From: UBA10210 sp964408425
Lineage (GTDB): Archaea; Micrarchaeota; Micrarchaeia; Norongarragalinales; Norongarragalinaceae
Reading direction: 5' to 3'
Assembly: GCA_964408425.1 (NCBI GenBank)
Contig: CAYOZI010000017.1
Coordinates: 1-23,410, forward strand
Length of the DNA: 23,410 nt
Shown: positions 7,863 through 14,751 of the stretch, piece by piece
How the letters are laid out: every line of letters begins with the position of its first letter
How positions within the stretch are numbered: position 1 is the first letter of the stretch
Translations under genes and position numbers: made by a program
Notes under the pieces: model-generated
Databases searched by the model: none
The model's input: the letters and a program-made list of their open reading frames with translations, nothing else
Told to the model about the DNA's origin: nothing

Positions 7863-8111
7863 TCAAGCCAGCCGGTCGAACTTTTCTTTAGCGCTTTTGC
7901 TCAAAAGCCAATCCACACGGTTGGCTTTCGCTTTCTTTAAGACAAAACCTTTCTGCTCCAAGTAAGCCAAAACCCTTCCGGCAAATTCGTTGTCCCTAGC
8001 CAATTCCGAAGCCACTTTGGTGGTGGATAAGGCAACGGGATAGGAATCGTACAATAGCCTCAGCAAATCCTGCGCTATCTTGTCGAAGTTCTTCTGCGAG
8101 ATTTTGGACAC
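7863..8111 (-). CDS. winged-helix DNA-binding protein, unassigned
   Basis: An 82-residue protein that is predicted to be one winged helix. A helix (NFDKIAQDLLRLLYDSYP) is followed by a helix-turn-helix (LSTTKVASELARDNEFAGRVLAYLE as pattern), and a wing 'KGFVLKKAKANRVDWLLS' reads like the hairpin of MarR/ArsR-type folds. It starts at GTG (CAC 8109-8111), with AGAGGT about 9 nt upstream. Its size fits small archaeal transcription factors. It is tail to tail with the RNase gene and divergent from the DHH gene. The target is unknown. Confidence 0.65.
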   Translation of the reverse strand: MSKISQKNFDKIAQDLLRLLYDSYPVALSTTKVASELARDNEFAGRVLAYLEQKGFVLKKAKANRVDWLLSKSAKEKFDRLA

Positions 8112-8210
8112 TGCAAACTACCTCTGGGCGGGCTGAAAACAAAAGAAAAAACGAATGCAACGAATAAAAATCATCGGTTAACATCATTTCCTATCGGCGC
8201 GGGGGAGAAA

Positions 8211-9632
8211 ATGGAAGGAAAGGATCTCGAAGGGTTTTTGGCGCACGCCAGGAAAACGGGAGACAGAATCCTGTCGATGAAAAAACCGCTTGTTGTTCAT
8301 CACTACGATTGCGACGGCATTAGCAGCGGGTCTGTCATAGCCTACGCTTTGAAAAGCCAAGGCATCCCGTTCGAAACGTTCGTGGCAAAACGCCTTGACG
8401 ACAATACGATAAAACAAATAGCCGAAGCCGGCTTTGACGAAATCGTTTTTTCCGACATTGGGGCGGGCCAAATACAGTTTCTCAACGAAAACCTGCAGGG
8501 GAAAAGCGTTGTCGTGATAGACCACCACCCTACGCCGGAAAAGCCCGCTGAAAACGTCTGGTTATGCAATTGCCACGACTTCGGCTTCGAAGGAGGAACT
8601 GACGCAAGCGCAGCTTCAACCGCCTTCTTCTGCTTCAGGCACTTGGAATTGCCCAGGGTTTTGGAATTGGGAATAGTAGGCGCAGTCGGAGATATGCAGG
8701 ACTACGCGAAAACAGGTTTCATCGAATTGAACAAGCTCATGCTCGAGGAAGGAAAGGAAAAGAACTTTGTTTTCGTGTCGAAAGACCTGAGGGTTTTCGG
8801 CCGTGTTTCCAGGCCGCTGATCTGGTTTCTATCGTATTCAACCGAACCTTTTCTTCCCGATTTGAGCAACAACGAGAAAGCCTGCGCATTATTCCTCAAA
8901 AAACTCAACATTCCGCTCAAGAAAAACGGCGAGTGGCAAAGCTACTACGATCTGACCGCAGACCAAAGAAAACAACTCATCACAGCGCTCGTGGAATACG
9001 GCAGGGAGAAAGACATTTCGGAGGAAACCCTGGAAGAATTCGTAGGGGACGTGTATTTGTTTTTGAAGGAAAAGGAAAAAAGCGAGTTGCGCGATGCATT
9101 GGAATTCTCCACTCTCTTGAACGCCTGCGGAAGGCACGACCAGGCTAAATTGGGAGTAAGCGTCTGCCTGGGTGAAGAAGGGGCTATGGAACAGGCGAAA
9201 AGCGTCCTGTTGGAGCACAGGAAGCAAATCAGGGAAGGGTTGTACTTCGCGTCAAAACAAACGATGGATTTGGGCGCATTCTACTTTTTCGACGGGCGCG
9301 GAGCCGTGGCAGACACGGTGATAGGAACCGTCGCAGGCTCTTACTTTAACTCGGGAGCGTTAGAGAGAATCAAGCCCATCCTAGCGTTCAGTTTCGACGA
9401 GGAAGGAAAAACGAAGATTTCCGGCCGAGGAAGCAGGAAACTGATAGAACAGGGTTTGGATCTCGGCGAGGTAATGAGGAAGGGTGGAGAAGCTGCAGGG
9501 GGATTGGGAGGCGGGCACAACATTGCCGCCGGCTGCACGATCGAAACTACCAGGGAAGCGGAAAACTTATTTTTGAAGAAAGCCAAGGAAGTCATTCAAA
9601 TCCAGCTTCAACTGGACCCCAAAAAAAGGTAA
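8211..9632 (+). CDS. DHH/DHHA1 phosphoesterase, archaeal RecJ/GAN-like
   Basis: A 473-residue metal-dependent phosphoesterase with all DHH landmarks. Motif I is VHHYDCDGISSG (D33, D35), motif II is FSDIG (D82), motif III is VVIDHHPTP (D104-H105-H106) and motif IV is GAVGDMQD. A C-terminal DHHA1 domain ends with GGLGGGHNIAAGCTI, the substrate-binding GGGH loop. Archaeal RecJ-like proteins include GAN, which binds GINS in the replicative helicase complex and is a 5'-3' ssDNA exonuclease, and RNA-directed 3'-5' paralogues; sequence reading alone does not decide between them. ATG 8211 has GGGGGAG just upstream. Only about 110 nt separate its stop from that of the convergent histone gene. Confidence 0.9.
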   Translation: MEGKDLEGFLAHARKTGDRILSMKKPLVVHHYDCDGISSGSVIAYALKSQGIPFETFVAKRLDDNTIKQIAEAGFDEIVFSDIGAGQIQFLNENLQGKSVVVIDHHPTPEKPAENVWLCNCHDFGFEGGTDASAASTAFFCFRHLELPRVLELGIVGAVGDMQDYAKTGFIELNKLMLEEGKEKNFVFVSKDLRVFGRVSRPLIWFLSYSTEPFLPDLSNNEKACALFLKKLNIPLKKNGEWQSYYDLTADQRKQLITALVEYGREKDISEETLEEFVGDVYLFLKEKEKSELRDALEFSTLLNACGRHDQAKLGVSVCLGEEGAMEQAKSVLLEHRKQIREGLYFASKQTMDLGAFYFFDGRGAVADTVIGTVAGSYFNSGALERIKPILAFSFDEEGKTKISGRGSRKLIEQGLDLGEVMRKGGEAAGGLGGGHNIAAGCTIETTREAENLFLKKAKEVIQIQLQLDPKKR

Positions 9633-9639
9633 ATATCAA

Positions 9640-9732
9640 CCGCGCCCTTCAAAACTCGAGAAAGAGGGGAGTCTCAAGGGCGCGGCTGCCACCCAAGCGG
9701 TTTAGAATTCGGTTCAACCCACCGGCGCTTGG
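9640..9732. ncRNA. two GC-rich hairpins between the DHH and histone genes (candidate structured RNA or 3' element)
   Basis: Two strong inverted repeats fill the spacer. First, CCGCGCCCTT (9640-9649) pairs perfectly with AAGGGCGCGG (9676-9685), with an inner ACTC/GAGT stem and a purine-rich loop. Second, CCAAGCG (9693-9699) pairs with CGCTTGG (9726-9732) and encloses a 5-bp TCGGT/ACCGG stem with a 7-nt TCAACCC loop abutting the outer stem. The result resembles a tRNA acceptor/T-arm minihelix, but no D or anticodon arm fits. Options are an H/ACA-type guide RNA, a histone mRNA 3' element (minus strand) or a bidirectional terminator. Strand is undecidable from sequence. Confidence 0.4.
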
Positions 9733-9744
9733 ATTAGCGTAAAC

Positions 9745-9954
9745 CTAGCATTTTGCAGCAAGCATGATGTCTTTTTTCGTGATGCTCCTCCGTCTCGCAT
9801 GTTTAGCCAGGATCCCGGCTTTAAACAAGATCGCCTTTCCGTTATCCTCCAGCACTTCCGCAAGCTTCCGGCTTGCATCCTCGCCTACCCTCTCCGCACC
9901 CGCGGAGCGCAGCAGCGAGTCCATTTCAAACAGCGAAAACGCCTTGCCTACCAC
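9745..9954 (-). CDS. archaeal histone-fold protein
   Basis: A single histone fold of about 69 residues that should dimerise and wrap DNA as archaeal HMf-type proteins do. The hallmarks are MDSLLRSAGAERVGEDASRK (helix 1, loop 1, start of helix 2), 'LAEVLEDNGKAILFKAGILA', and KHARRRSITKKDIMLAAK with the family's RxT-pair-like R-x-S-I-x-x-x-D-I loop. The GTG at 9954 is preferred because AGGTGGTG lies 7 nt before it, and it leaves 18 residues ahead of GAERV as in other histones. The open frame continues to a GTG at 9966. The usual 'LPxAPI' start is replaced by VGKAFSLFEMDSL, an atypical N-terminus. No tail is present. Confidence 0.88.
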   Translation of the reverse strand: MVGKAFSLFEMDSLLRSAGAERVGEDASRKLAEVLEDNGKAILFKAGILAKHARRRSITKKDIMLAAKC

Positions 9955-10127
9955 TATCCCCACCACCTGGCAAAGAGCACACTAAGCCTTAACTGTCGGT
10001 GCTACCTTGCTTTCTTCACTACTAAACCCACAAACGCCCGAAAACCGAGGGGATAGAGAAAAACCGTTCCGGCCCACAATTCCGGAAACCCCCTTTTCTT
10101 CAAGCGCTTAATCACAACCCGAAAATC

Positions 10128-10137
10128 GTTTAAAAAG
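10128..10137 (+). promoter_or_regulatory. TATA-like box for the Nre gene
   Basis: GTTTAAAAAG predicts transcription starting around 10155, leaving a leader of about 100 nt before the first in-frame ATG at 10257. That leader is unusually long for this window and overlaps the place where the missing Nre zinc finger would be encoded. The rest of 9967-10256 shows no other gene. Confidence 0.4.
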
Positions 10138-10256
10138 ATTCTCATTCCACTAATAACCCCTCAGTTCCAGTAATCACTTTTTTCAAAGCCACCGGCATGC
10201 CTGTCCGGTAACCAATAAAAACGCTTTTCGAGAATAGAACGTAGCGTGATTCCGGC

Positions 10257-11384
10257 ATGAAAATCCCCCCTTCGACAACCTATTTCCAGCACATTCGAAA
10301 CATAAGCGTCCAGTTCGCGCAAAAACCGATCGGGGAAACGGTGTTCGGCCCCTCTCCGCCCAACGTTTTCATCGGAAGGGAAGGGTATCCCAACGTTTTC
10401 GTAGGGCCGCTGGTAAGCGTGGACGAAACCATAAACCCCGCCATGGCCGATTCTCCCGACAAGTGGACGTCCTTGAGTTACGAGGAAATCATTTCCTTCC
10501 GCGCCAGCGTGGCGCGCGGGATGAAAAAACACGCGGTCAAGCGAACCTCCCGAGTTTTGGAGGAAATGCAGCTTGGCGTATTGTCGCAAAAACCCGTGGA
10601 CATGGAAGTCAAGTTCAAGAAAAAACCGCAATTCCACCTTTCGTTTTCTTCCTACACCGCCCCGATGGGTCCTACGGGCGCCATGGAAACCATGCGCCTG
10701 ACGGAAAACCCGACCATCCCGAAGAAAGTCGACGAGTTGGCTCAAGAAAAAATCAAGGTGCGCGAAATTATCCCGGAAATGGTGAAAGGAGGTTTCGACT
10801 ATTACTATCTGCAAAAGCTGTTGAGCGCCGGCGTGTTCGGGGAAAAAAAGAAGCTCGTTCCCACCCGCTGGAGCATTACGGGAATGGACAAGATCCTCGC
10901 AGACCACCATTTGGAAAGCGTCAAACAAAGCCAGCATATCAACGAAGTCCTGGTTTTTTCCAACTCGCATTTCGACAACCACTATGAAATACTGCTTTTG
11001 CCGGGGGGATGGGAATTCGAGCAGTTTGAAGCCTGGGGTTCGAGCGTGGCGCACGAGTGGGAAGGCTATGAAGGAAGGAGCGATTACGCGGAGAGCGAAG
11101 GAGGAGGCTATTACGCCGGAAGATTCTCCTGCGCCGAGGGATTGTGGAAAATGAAAAAGCAAGCCCGCGTTACGGTTTTCCGAGAGATAAGCGAGGAATA
11201 CAAAGTGCCCCTCGGCGTGTGGCAGGTCAGGGAAGGAGTAGCTAAAGCTTTCGAAAAACCGCCTTTGAAATTCTTGAGCTTGAAAGAAGCGCTGGAGCAT
11301 TTGCAAACGAAACTCAAAGTTCCGATGAAAAAGTATCTGGAAAAAAGCATGATCCTGAAGCAAAAAACCCTGGCTGAATTCTAA
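10257..11384 (+). CDS. nreA: Nre-family archaeal DNA repair protein, zinc finger missing
   Basis: A 375-residue Nre protein. Family signatures are 'GPSPPNVFIGREGYPNVFVGPL' near residue 30 (cited here as its two halves GPSPPNVFIG and YPNVFVGPL), 'DSPDKWTSLSYEEI', 'APMGPTGAM' and 'PTRWSITGMDKILAD'. A central glycine/tyrosine-rich region follows. The C-terminus KQKTLAEF is a PCNA-interacting (PIP) motif of the QxxLxxF type, as known for archaeal NreA/NreB, which act with PCNA in protecting cells from DNA damage. The usual N-terminal CxxC...CG...CP zinc finger is absent: upstream in the same frame a TGMPV-PIK-like remnant is cut by TAA and TAG, and no Cys cluster appears in any frame. It overlaps dtdA tail to tail by a few bases. 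Confidence 0.88.
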   Translation: MKIPPSTTYFQHIRNISVQFAQKPIGETVFGPSPPNVFIGREGYPNVFVGPLVSVDETINPAMADSPDKWTSLSYEEIISFRASVARGMKKHAVKRTSRVLEEMQLGVLSQKPVDMEVKFKKKPQFHLSFSSYTAPMGPTGAMETMRLTENPTIPKKVDELAQEKIKVREIIPEMVKGGFDYYYLQKLLSAGVFGEKKKLVPTRWSITGMDKILADHHLESVKQSQHINEVLVFSNSHFDNHYEILLLPGGWEFEQFEAWGSSVAHEWEGYEGRSDYAESEGGGYYAGRFSCAEGLWKMKKQARVTVFREISEEYKVPLGVWQVREGVAKAFEKPPLKFLSLKEALEHLQTKLKVPMKKYLEKSMILKQKTLAEF

Positions 11385-12181
11385 GCCCTCTCCCACTTCA
11401 ACCCGGCTTCTTCCAAAGCCGCAATTATCTTGTCCCGCTGTTCCTTGTTGCAGCCCTTCCAGTCGATAAACGCCTTTTCCACCGGCTCTACAGTCTTCTC
11501 GACCGCCTGTTTGACCATAGCCGCGTCAACCGAACCCAACGCGTGTTTGGAAGCTACGTGCGAAAAGGCGTACGGCAATTCCGCGAAAGCGCTGCAGTAA
11601 TGCGTCCCTCCGAAGCCTATTGCCGCCTTTGCAGTTTCGTTCTGCCAAGTTTTGCAAGCTTCGACAATCGCGTTTGCGACTGGTTCCGCCAAAAGCCAGT
11701 TGTTCCATTCCCGGTCCGTGCTCCCCACTTCCACGAAAACGCTGGGGGTTTTCAAAGACGTTGGCCCGTGGTGAGTAGCCTCTCGGAAAACGTCCATCCT
11801 CTGGCCTTTCAATAAACGCAAAAGCGTGTGCTGGGCTTTGGCCGAGGTTAACTGCAATTCTTTTGCATTCCCCCCGAACTCCGTGTTCTCGCCCCAATTT
11901 CCGGGCGCGTGAACGGTATAGCAGGGCTTTCCGCTTTCCGAACGGTGTTTCGACGCGAAAACGAACAAGTCGCTCTTGAAAAAATCCTTCAGGAAATCCG
12001 ACTCGTCAATCAAAGGATTCTGCAGTTCGACCAACTGCGTACCCCCGCTAACCCAAACCGGAAGCTGGCTTTCCCCAACGTCAACATGCCCCTTCAACCG
12101 GAAGCCGTGGTGCTCCTTCAATACTTTCGCTACATTAACCCCCGCCGAGTCGGCGGTCGAGTAAAAAACTACCGCTTGCAT
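11381..12181 (-). CDS. dtdA: D-aminoacyl-tRNA deacylase, archaeal type (DTD2/GEK1)
   Basis: A 266-residue enzyme that hydrolyses D-amino acids mischarged on tRNA, found in archaea and plants instead of bacterial DTD. Characteristic blocks are 'LFVFASKHRSESGKPCYTVH' (SKHRS motif), HAPGNWG, 'REATHHGPTSLKTPSVFVEV' with the HHGP pair, 'GSTDREW', and 'IGFGGTHYCSAF' (GGxHY), with a helical C-terminus. The length is normal. ATG 12181 was chosen over a TTG six codons upstream. The minus-strand TATA and the plus-strand E1 promoter share the short 12182-12224 spacer. It is a housekeeping translation-quality gene and is not obviously part of the ubiquitin-like system beside it. Confidence 0.92.
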   Translation of the reverse strand: MQAVVFYSTADSAGVNVAKVLKEHHGFRLKGHVDVGESQLPVWVSGGTQLVELQNPLIDESDFLKDFFKSDLFVFASKHRSESGKPCYTVHAPGNWGENTEFGGNAKELQLTSAKAQHTLLRLLKGQRMDVFREATHHGPTSLKTPSVFVEVGSTDREWNNWLLAEPVANAIVEACKTWQNETAKAAIGFGGTHYCSAFAELPYAFSHVASKHALGSVDAAMVKQAVEKTVEPVEKAFIDWKGCNKEQRDKIIAALEEAGLKWERA

Positions 12182-12224
12182 AAAGAGTATTAACCGCAAA
12201 AAGCATTAAAACGAATTGATAAGC

Positions 12225-12983
12225 ATGGGCGTTGACGACGACGTTTTCGACAGGCAAAAGCGCATTCAAGGCTGGAACCAGGAGAAAATATCCAATGCAA
12301 GGATACTCGTGGTCGGGGCAGGCGCTTTGGGAAACGAGGTCGTAAAGCTATTGCTCCAGCTTGGGGCGAACGACATTACCATCGTCGACCACGACAACAT
12401 TGTAAAGGCGAATTTGAACCGTTGCATTTTCTTCAACGAGAAAGACGCTGAAGAGAAATCGCTGAAAGCCGAAGTTCTGGCTAGGGAAGCGAAAAAAATC
12501 AACCCCCACGCTGAAGTCAAGCCCGTAACCAAAATGATTGAAGTCGTGGAAGAAGGGTTTTTCGGCAAGTTCGACGTGGCTTTCGGTTGTTTGGACAATC
12601 TGGCAGCAAGAATCCACTTGAACGCCCAGACTTACGGAAAAACGCCGTTCATCGACGGCGGAATCAACGGATTCAACGGAAGAATCCAAACCATACACTC
12701 TCCTTCTCCTTGCTTGGAATGCGGGTTCGGAAAGGCCGATTACAAAATCTTGTGGAAGAAATACTCCTGCGTGGGCGAGGTTTTGGATTTTCTCGACCCG
12801 AAAATGCCGGCCGTTTCAACCGCAGCCGCGATTACCGCCGCGATCCAAGTCAACGAGTTCCTCAAGATAGCGCACGGCGTCGGGGAAACGCTTGAAGGAA
12901 AGTTCTTGTTTTACAACGGGCTGAAAAACGAGTTCAAGATTTTGGGGTTAGAGAAAAAGAAAGGGTGCGCGGTGCACGGATAA
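12225..12983 (+). CDS. E1-like ubiquitin-activating enzyme (ThiF/MoeB/UBA superfamily)
   Basis: A 252-residue adenylating enzyme expected to activate the C-terminal glycine of the ubiquitin-like protein encoded nearby. The ATP-binding Rossmann part has VVGAGALGNEV (G31-x-G-x-x-G36), IVDHD, NLNR (N63-R66) and GCLDNLAAR (D124, R129). A zinc site is formed by C163LEC166 plus C248AVH251, that is C-x2-C/C-x2-H instead of the usual four Cys. C182 in KKYSCVGEV occupies the catalytic-Cys region of ThiF/MoeB/UBA3 and is the likely thioester residue. The opening 'DRQKRIQGWNQEKISNARIL' is typical E1. There is no separate second catalytic-cysteine half-domain or ubiquitin-fold domain, so it probably works as a homodimer. 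ATG 12225 is used. The stop lies 1 nt from the RING gene's stop. Confidence 0.92.
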   Translation: MGVDDDVFDRQKRIQGWNQEKISNARILVVGAGALGNEVVKLLLQLGANDITIVDHDNIVKANLNRCIFFNEKDAEEKSLKAEVLAREAKKINPHAEVKPVTKMIEVVEEGFFGKFDVAFGCLDNLAARIHLNAQTYGKTPFIDGGINGFNGRIQTIHSPSPCLECGFGKADYKILWKKYSCVGEVLDFLDPKMPAVSTAAAITAAIQVNEFLKIAHGVGETLEGKFLFYNGLKNEFKILGLEKKKGCAVHG

Positions 12984-12984
12984 A

Positions 12985-13830
12985 TCATTCGAAAACGTTT
13001 TTTATTCCCTTCACTGCATCCTCGGTCTTCTTGTCGAACATTAACTTTAACTTGCGCCCGCAACGCACGCAGCTCCCGCCGTTGTCCAACAGCGACTCGT
13101 AACAATCCTTGTGGAAACTAGCCCCGCAGAAACAATGCCCGTACTTCGCCTGCTCCGTGTTTTTCACGTTTAATTTGAATTTAGCCTTGCACAGCTCGCA
13201 AGCCTCTTTTCCCTCCAACAACAGAGCTTCTCCAGTATCGGCTTTCAAAGGCTTTGAGGGTTCAGGGGCGGACTCCTGCGGCAAGGCTTCCCTTTGCTTC
13301 TGCCTTTCCGCGAAGAAGTTTGAAGGAGGCTTGATCTGCCTGCCTTTCGGAGAGCCTTTCTCTAACAGGTCAGCCAAATCCGCAGTGCTCTGCACTTCTA
13401 TCACTACATCCTTGTCGCTCAAAAGCGGTTTCTCCTGCCGGATGATCGGATGAACTTCAGGAGGCTTGATTTCAGCCGATTTCTCCTCGTTCTTTTGCTC
13501 GGCCAAAGGCTTGAGCAAAGAACTCTTTTTCTCCCGCTTGATTTTAGGGGCGAAAAGATTGTAGCCCTTCCACCCCAGCCGCAATTCCTTCGTCTCTGGA
13601 AAATCAAAAACGAAATACCCTTTCACTACGAGCGTTTTAACCCTCTTGTGAAAGTCGTTCGGGTCTACGGCCATTTTCCTCAGTATTTCCTCGACGTTCA
13701 TAACCCCGCTCCTCACGGTTTCCGCCAGATCCTTGTCGAAACGCGTGAGCTTGAACGGCTTCGTTTTGGCAGCCTTCTTTTTCTTCCTCAAAACAGGCTT
13801 CGAATCAACCGGCTGTTCCAGATTTTCCAT
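12985..13830 (-). CDS. RING-like (C4HC3) zinc-finger protein, candidate E3 ligase
   Basis: A 281-residue protein. Its C-terminal zinc module has ligands C211-x2-C214-x18-C233-x-C235-x4-H240-x2-C243-x10-C254-x2-C257: eight ligands in C4HC3 order, as in RING-CH and PHD-type cross-brace fingers. Key pieces are CELC, HCFCGASFHKDC and CVRC. Upstream, residues 28-95 look like a winged-helix or small helical domain ('DLAETVRSGVMNVEEILRKM', 'VKGYFVFDFPETKELRLGW'). Residues 100-205 form a charged, Pro-rich linker. The family predicts E2 binding and transfer of the ubiquitin-like protein; substrate choice may reside in the N-terminal domain. It is co-directional with the JAMM gene, 11 nt behind it, from a shared leftward operon. 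RING-CH and PHD cannot be separated by eye. Confidence 0.75.
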   Translation of the reverse strand: MENLEQPVDSKPVLRKKKKAAKTKPFKLTRFDKDLAETVRSGVMNVEEILRKMAVDPNDFHKRVKTLVVKGYFVFDFPETKELRLGWKGYNLFAPKIKREKKSSLLKPLAEQKNEEKSAEIKPPEVHPIIRQEKPLLSDKDVVIEVQSTADLADLLEKGSPKGRQIKPPSNFFAERQKQREALPQESAPEPSKPLKADTGEALLLEGKEACELCKAKFKLNVKNTEQAKYGHCFCGASFHKDCYESLLDNGGSCVRCGRKLKLMFDKKTEDAVKGIKNVFE

Positions 13831-13841
13831 CAAAATAACCC

Positions 13842-14297
13842 TCAACGTTTTCTAACCACTGCGAACGACGCTTCTTCCGACTCCCCATCCTTAACCTTGA
13901 AAACCATGCATTCGTCCTTCAACGGGTCGCAAACCAACGCCACGTGAAAATCCTCGTGAAAAAAATCCTGTTGGGTCCTAACATCCGTAGAGGAGAGGAA
14001 ACAGCCGTAACCCGGATGCGAATGCGCCCAGCCGACGATCACGAAACCATTCTCCCTCTTCAACTGCCTCGAAATCTCTTCAAACGCAAGCGGGGAAAAC
14101 TTTACTGAAACTGCAGTAGCTTCGTTGTCCGAAGTCACGTAATCTTCTACAACCGCGTAGTTTTTTCCCCCGAAAGAAAAAACGCTTCCCACCAGCAGCC
14201 CCAACGCCTCCAGCCCTTTGGAAGAATGGTCTTGAAAATGGCTTACGGCCTTGTCGAACGCCGTTTTCTGAAAATAAACCTCGAAATCCTTTTCCAT
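13842..14297 (-). CDS. JAMM/MPN+ metalloprotease, Rpn11-like deubiquitinase
   Basis: A 151-residue single-domain isopeptidase. The JAMM zinc motif is complete: E30 in GLEALGLLVG and H92-x-H94-P...D105 in HSHPGYGCFLSSTD, with S102 as the conserved Ser. The insert 'GWAHSHPGYGCFLSSTDVRT' is very close to proteasomal Rpn11 (HSHPGFGCWLS..D) and less like the bacterial or sampylation JAMM forms. Rpn11-type enzymes cut the isopeptide bond behind Gly-Gly. The cognate protein here already ends in GG, so removing it from substrates, not maturing a precursor, is the expected job. ATG 14297 is preferred over an in-frame GTG nine bases upstream. It lies 21 nt behind the Pro-rich gene and ahead of the RING gene in one operon. 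Confidence 0.92.
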   Translation of the reverse strand: MEKDFEVYFQKTAFDKAVSHFQDHSSKGLEALGLLVGSVFSFGGKNYAVVEDYVTSDNEATAVSVKFSPLAFEEISRQLKRENGFVIVGWAHSHPGYGCFLSSTDVRTQQDFFHEDFHVALVCDPLKDECMVFKVKDGESEEASFAVVRKR

Positions 14298-14318
14298 GCG
14301 AATCACTGCGGTTGGGTT

Positions 14319-14663
14319 TTAATGAAACAGGTTATCCAAAAACTTCTTGTGCCAGGGCTTTTGCTTCTCCTTGTCCTCCCAGATTTTCCTTGCCTTATCC
14401 ATAGCCTCGTCGTGCGACAACTCGCGGACAGGCGGTTTGGCAACGGGCTCGAAAGGACGCTCTGCGGGCTTGGGCAAAGGCTCGTTTGAAACGGGNNNNN
14501 NNNNNNNNNNNNNNNNNNNNNNNNNNNNNNNNNNNNNNNNNNNNNNNNNNNNNNNNNNNNNNNNNNNNNNNNNNNNNNNNNNNNNNNNNNNNNNNTGGGA
14601 AAAAGAGAACTCTGAGAACAAGCCGTCATGCTTTTTCTTCACGACTACGTCTGCCATGCCCAA
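14319..14663 (-). CDS. unknown Pro-rich protein of the ubiquitin locus, interrupted by an assembly gap
   Basis: The first gene of the leftward operon, known only at its two ends. The N-terminus reads MADVVVKKKHDGLFSEFSFS and then enters 100 unknown bases. The C-terminal 58 residues are a Pro-rich linker (SNEPLPKPAERPFEPVAKPP) followed by a charged helix (AMDKARKIWEDKEKQKPWHK) ending KFLDNLFH. The two ends read in one frame across exactly 100 N, but that gap length looks like a placeholder, so one gene versus two is not proven. AGGAGG lies 5 nt before the TTG at 14663 and 11 nt before the ATG at 14657; either may start it. I recognise no family. Its position directly before the Rpn11-like gene suggests a partner or substrate-adaptor role. 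Confidence 0.55.
   Translation of the reverse strand: MGMADVVVKKKHDGLFSEFSFSXXXXXXXXXXXXXXXXXXXXXXXXXXXXXXXXXXPVSNEPLPKPAERPFEPVAKPPVRELSHDEAMDKARKIWEDKEKQKPWHKKFLDNLFH
14496..14595. other. assembly gap (100 N)
   Basis: Exactly 100 undetermined bases, a size commonly used for gaps of unknown length. The true insert could be longer and might encode a repeat or a further domain of the Pro-rich protein. Confidence 0.99.
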
Positions 14664-14751
14664 AAACGCCTCCTCTCAGCAAATCATAATAAACCCGACG
14701 CCGCTTATAATTCTTTCAGGGCAAAACGAAAGGAAAAAAGGGTGATTGCAA
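14664..14751. promoter_or_regulatory. divergent promoter between the JAMM/RING operon and the Ub/E2 operon
   Basis: Rightward: CTTATAATT (14704-14712) is a TATA-like box about 40 nt before the GTG of the ubiquitin-like gene, and GGTGAT (14741-14746) is its Shine-Dalgarno, 5 nt from the GTG. Leftward: the complement of 14686-14695 gives a TTTATTAT box, and AGGAGG serves the Pro-rich gene. Sharing 88 bp couples expression of conjugation (Ub, E2) and deconjugation (JAMM) parts. Confidence 0.5.

Noticed and set aside
9640..9740. tRNA gene in the DHH/histone spacer (a GGTTCAACCC-like box and 7-bp outer stem)
   Set aside because: The T-stem pairs only when shifted by one base from the invariant TTCRA loop, and there is no room for D and anticodon arms. 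Permuted or split orders also do not fit.
10161..11396. A 411-aa leftward open frame antisense to the Nre gene
   Set aside because: It is a shadow of a gene with clear family motifs on the other strand; its His/Phe/Arg-rich composition is typical of antisense reading.
11381..12181. dtdA as a member of the ubiquitin-like locus
   Set aside because: It is a widespread archaeal translation-quality enzyme, transcribed away from the locus; adjacency is probably incidental.
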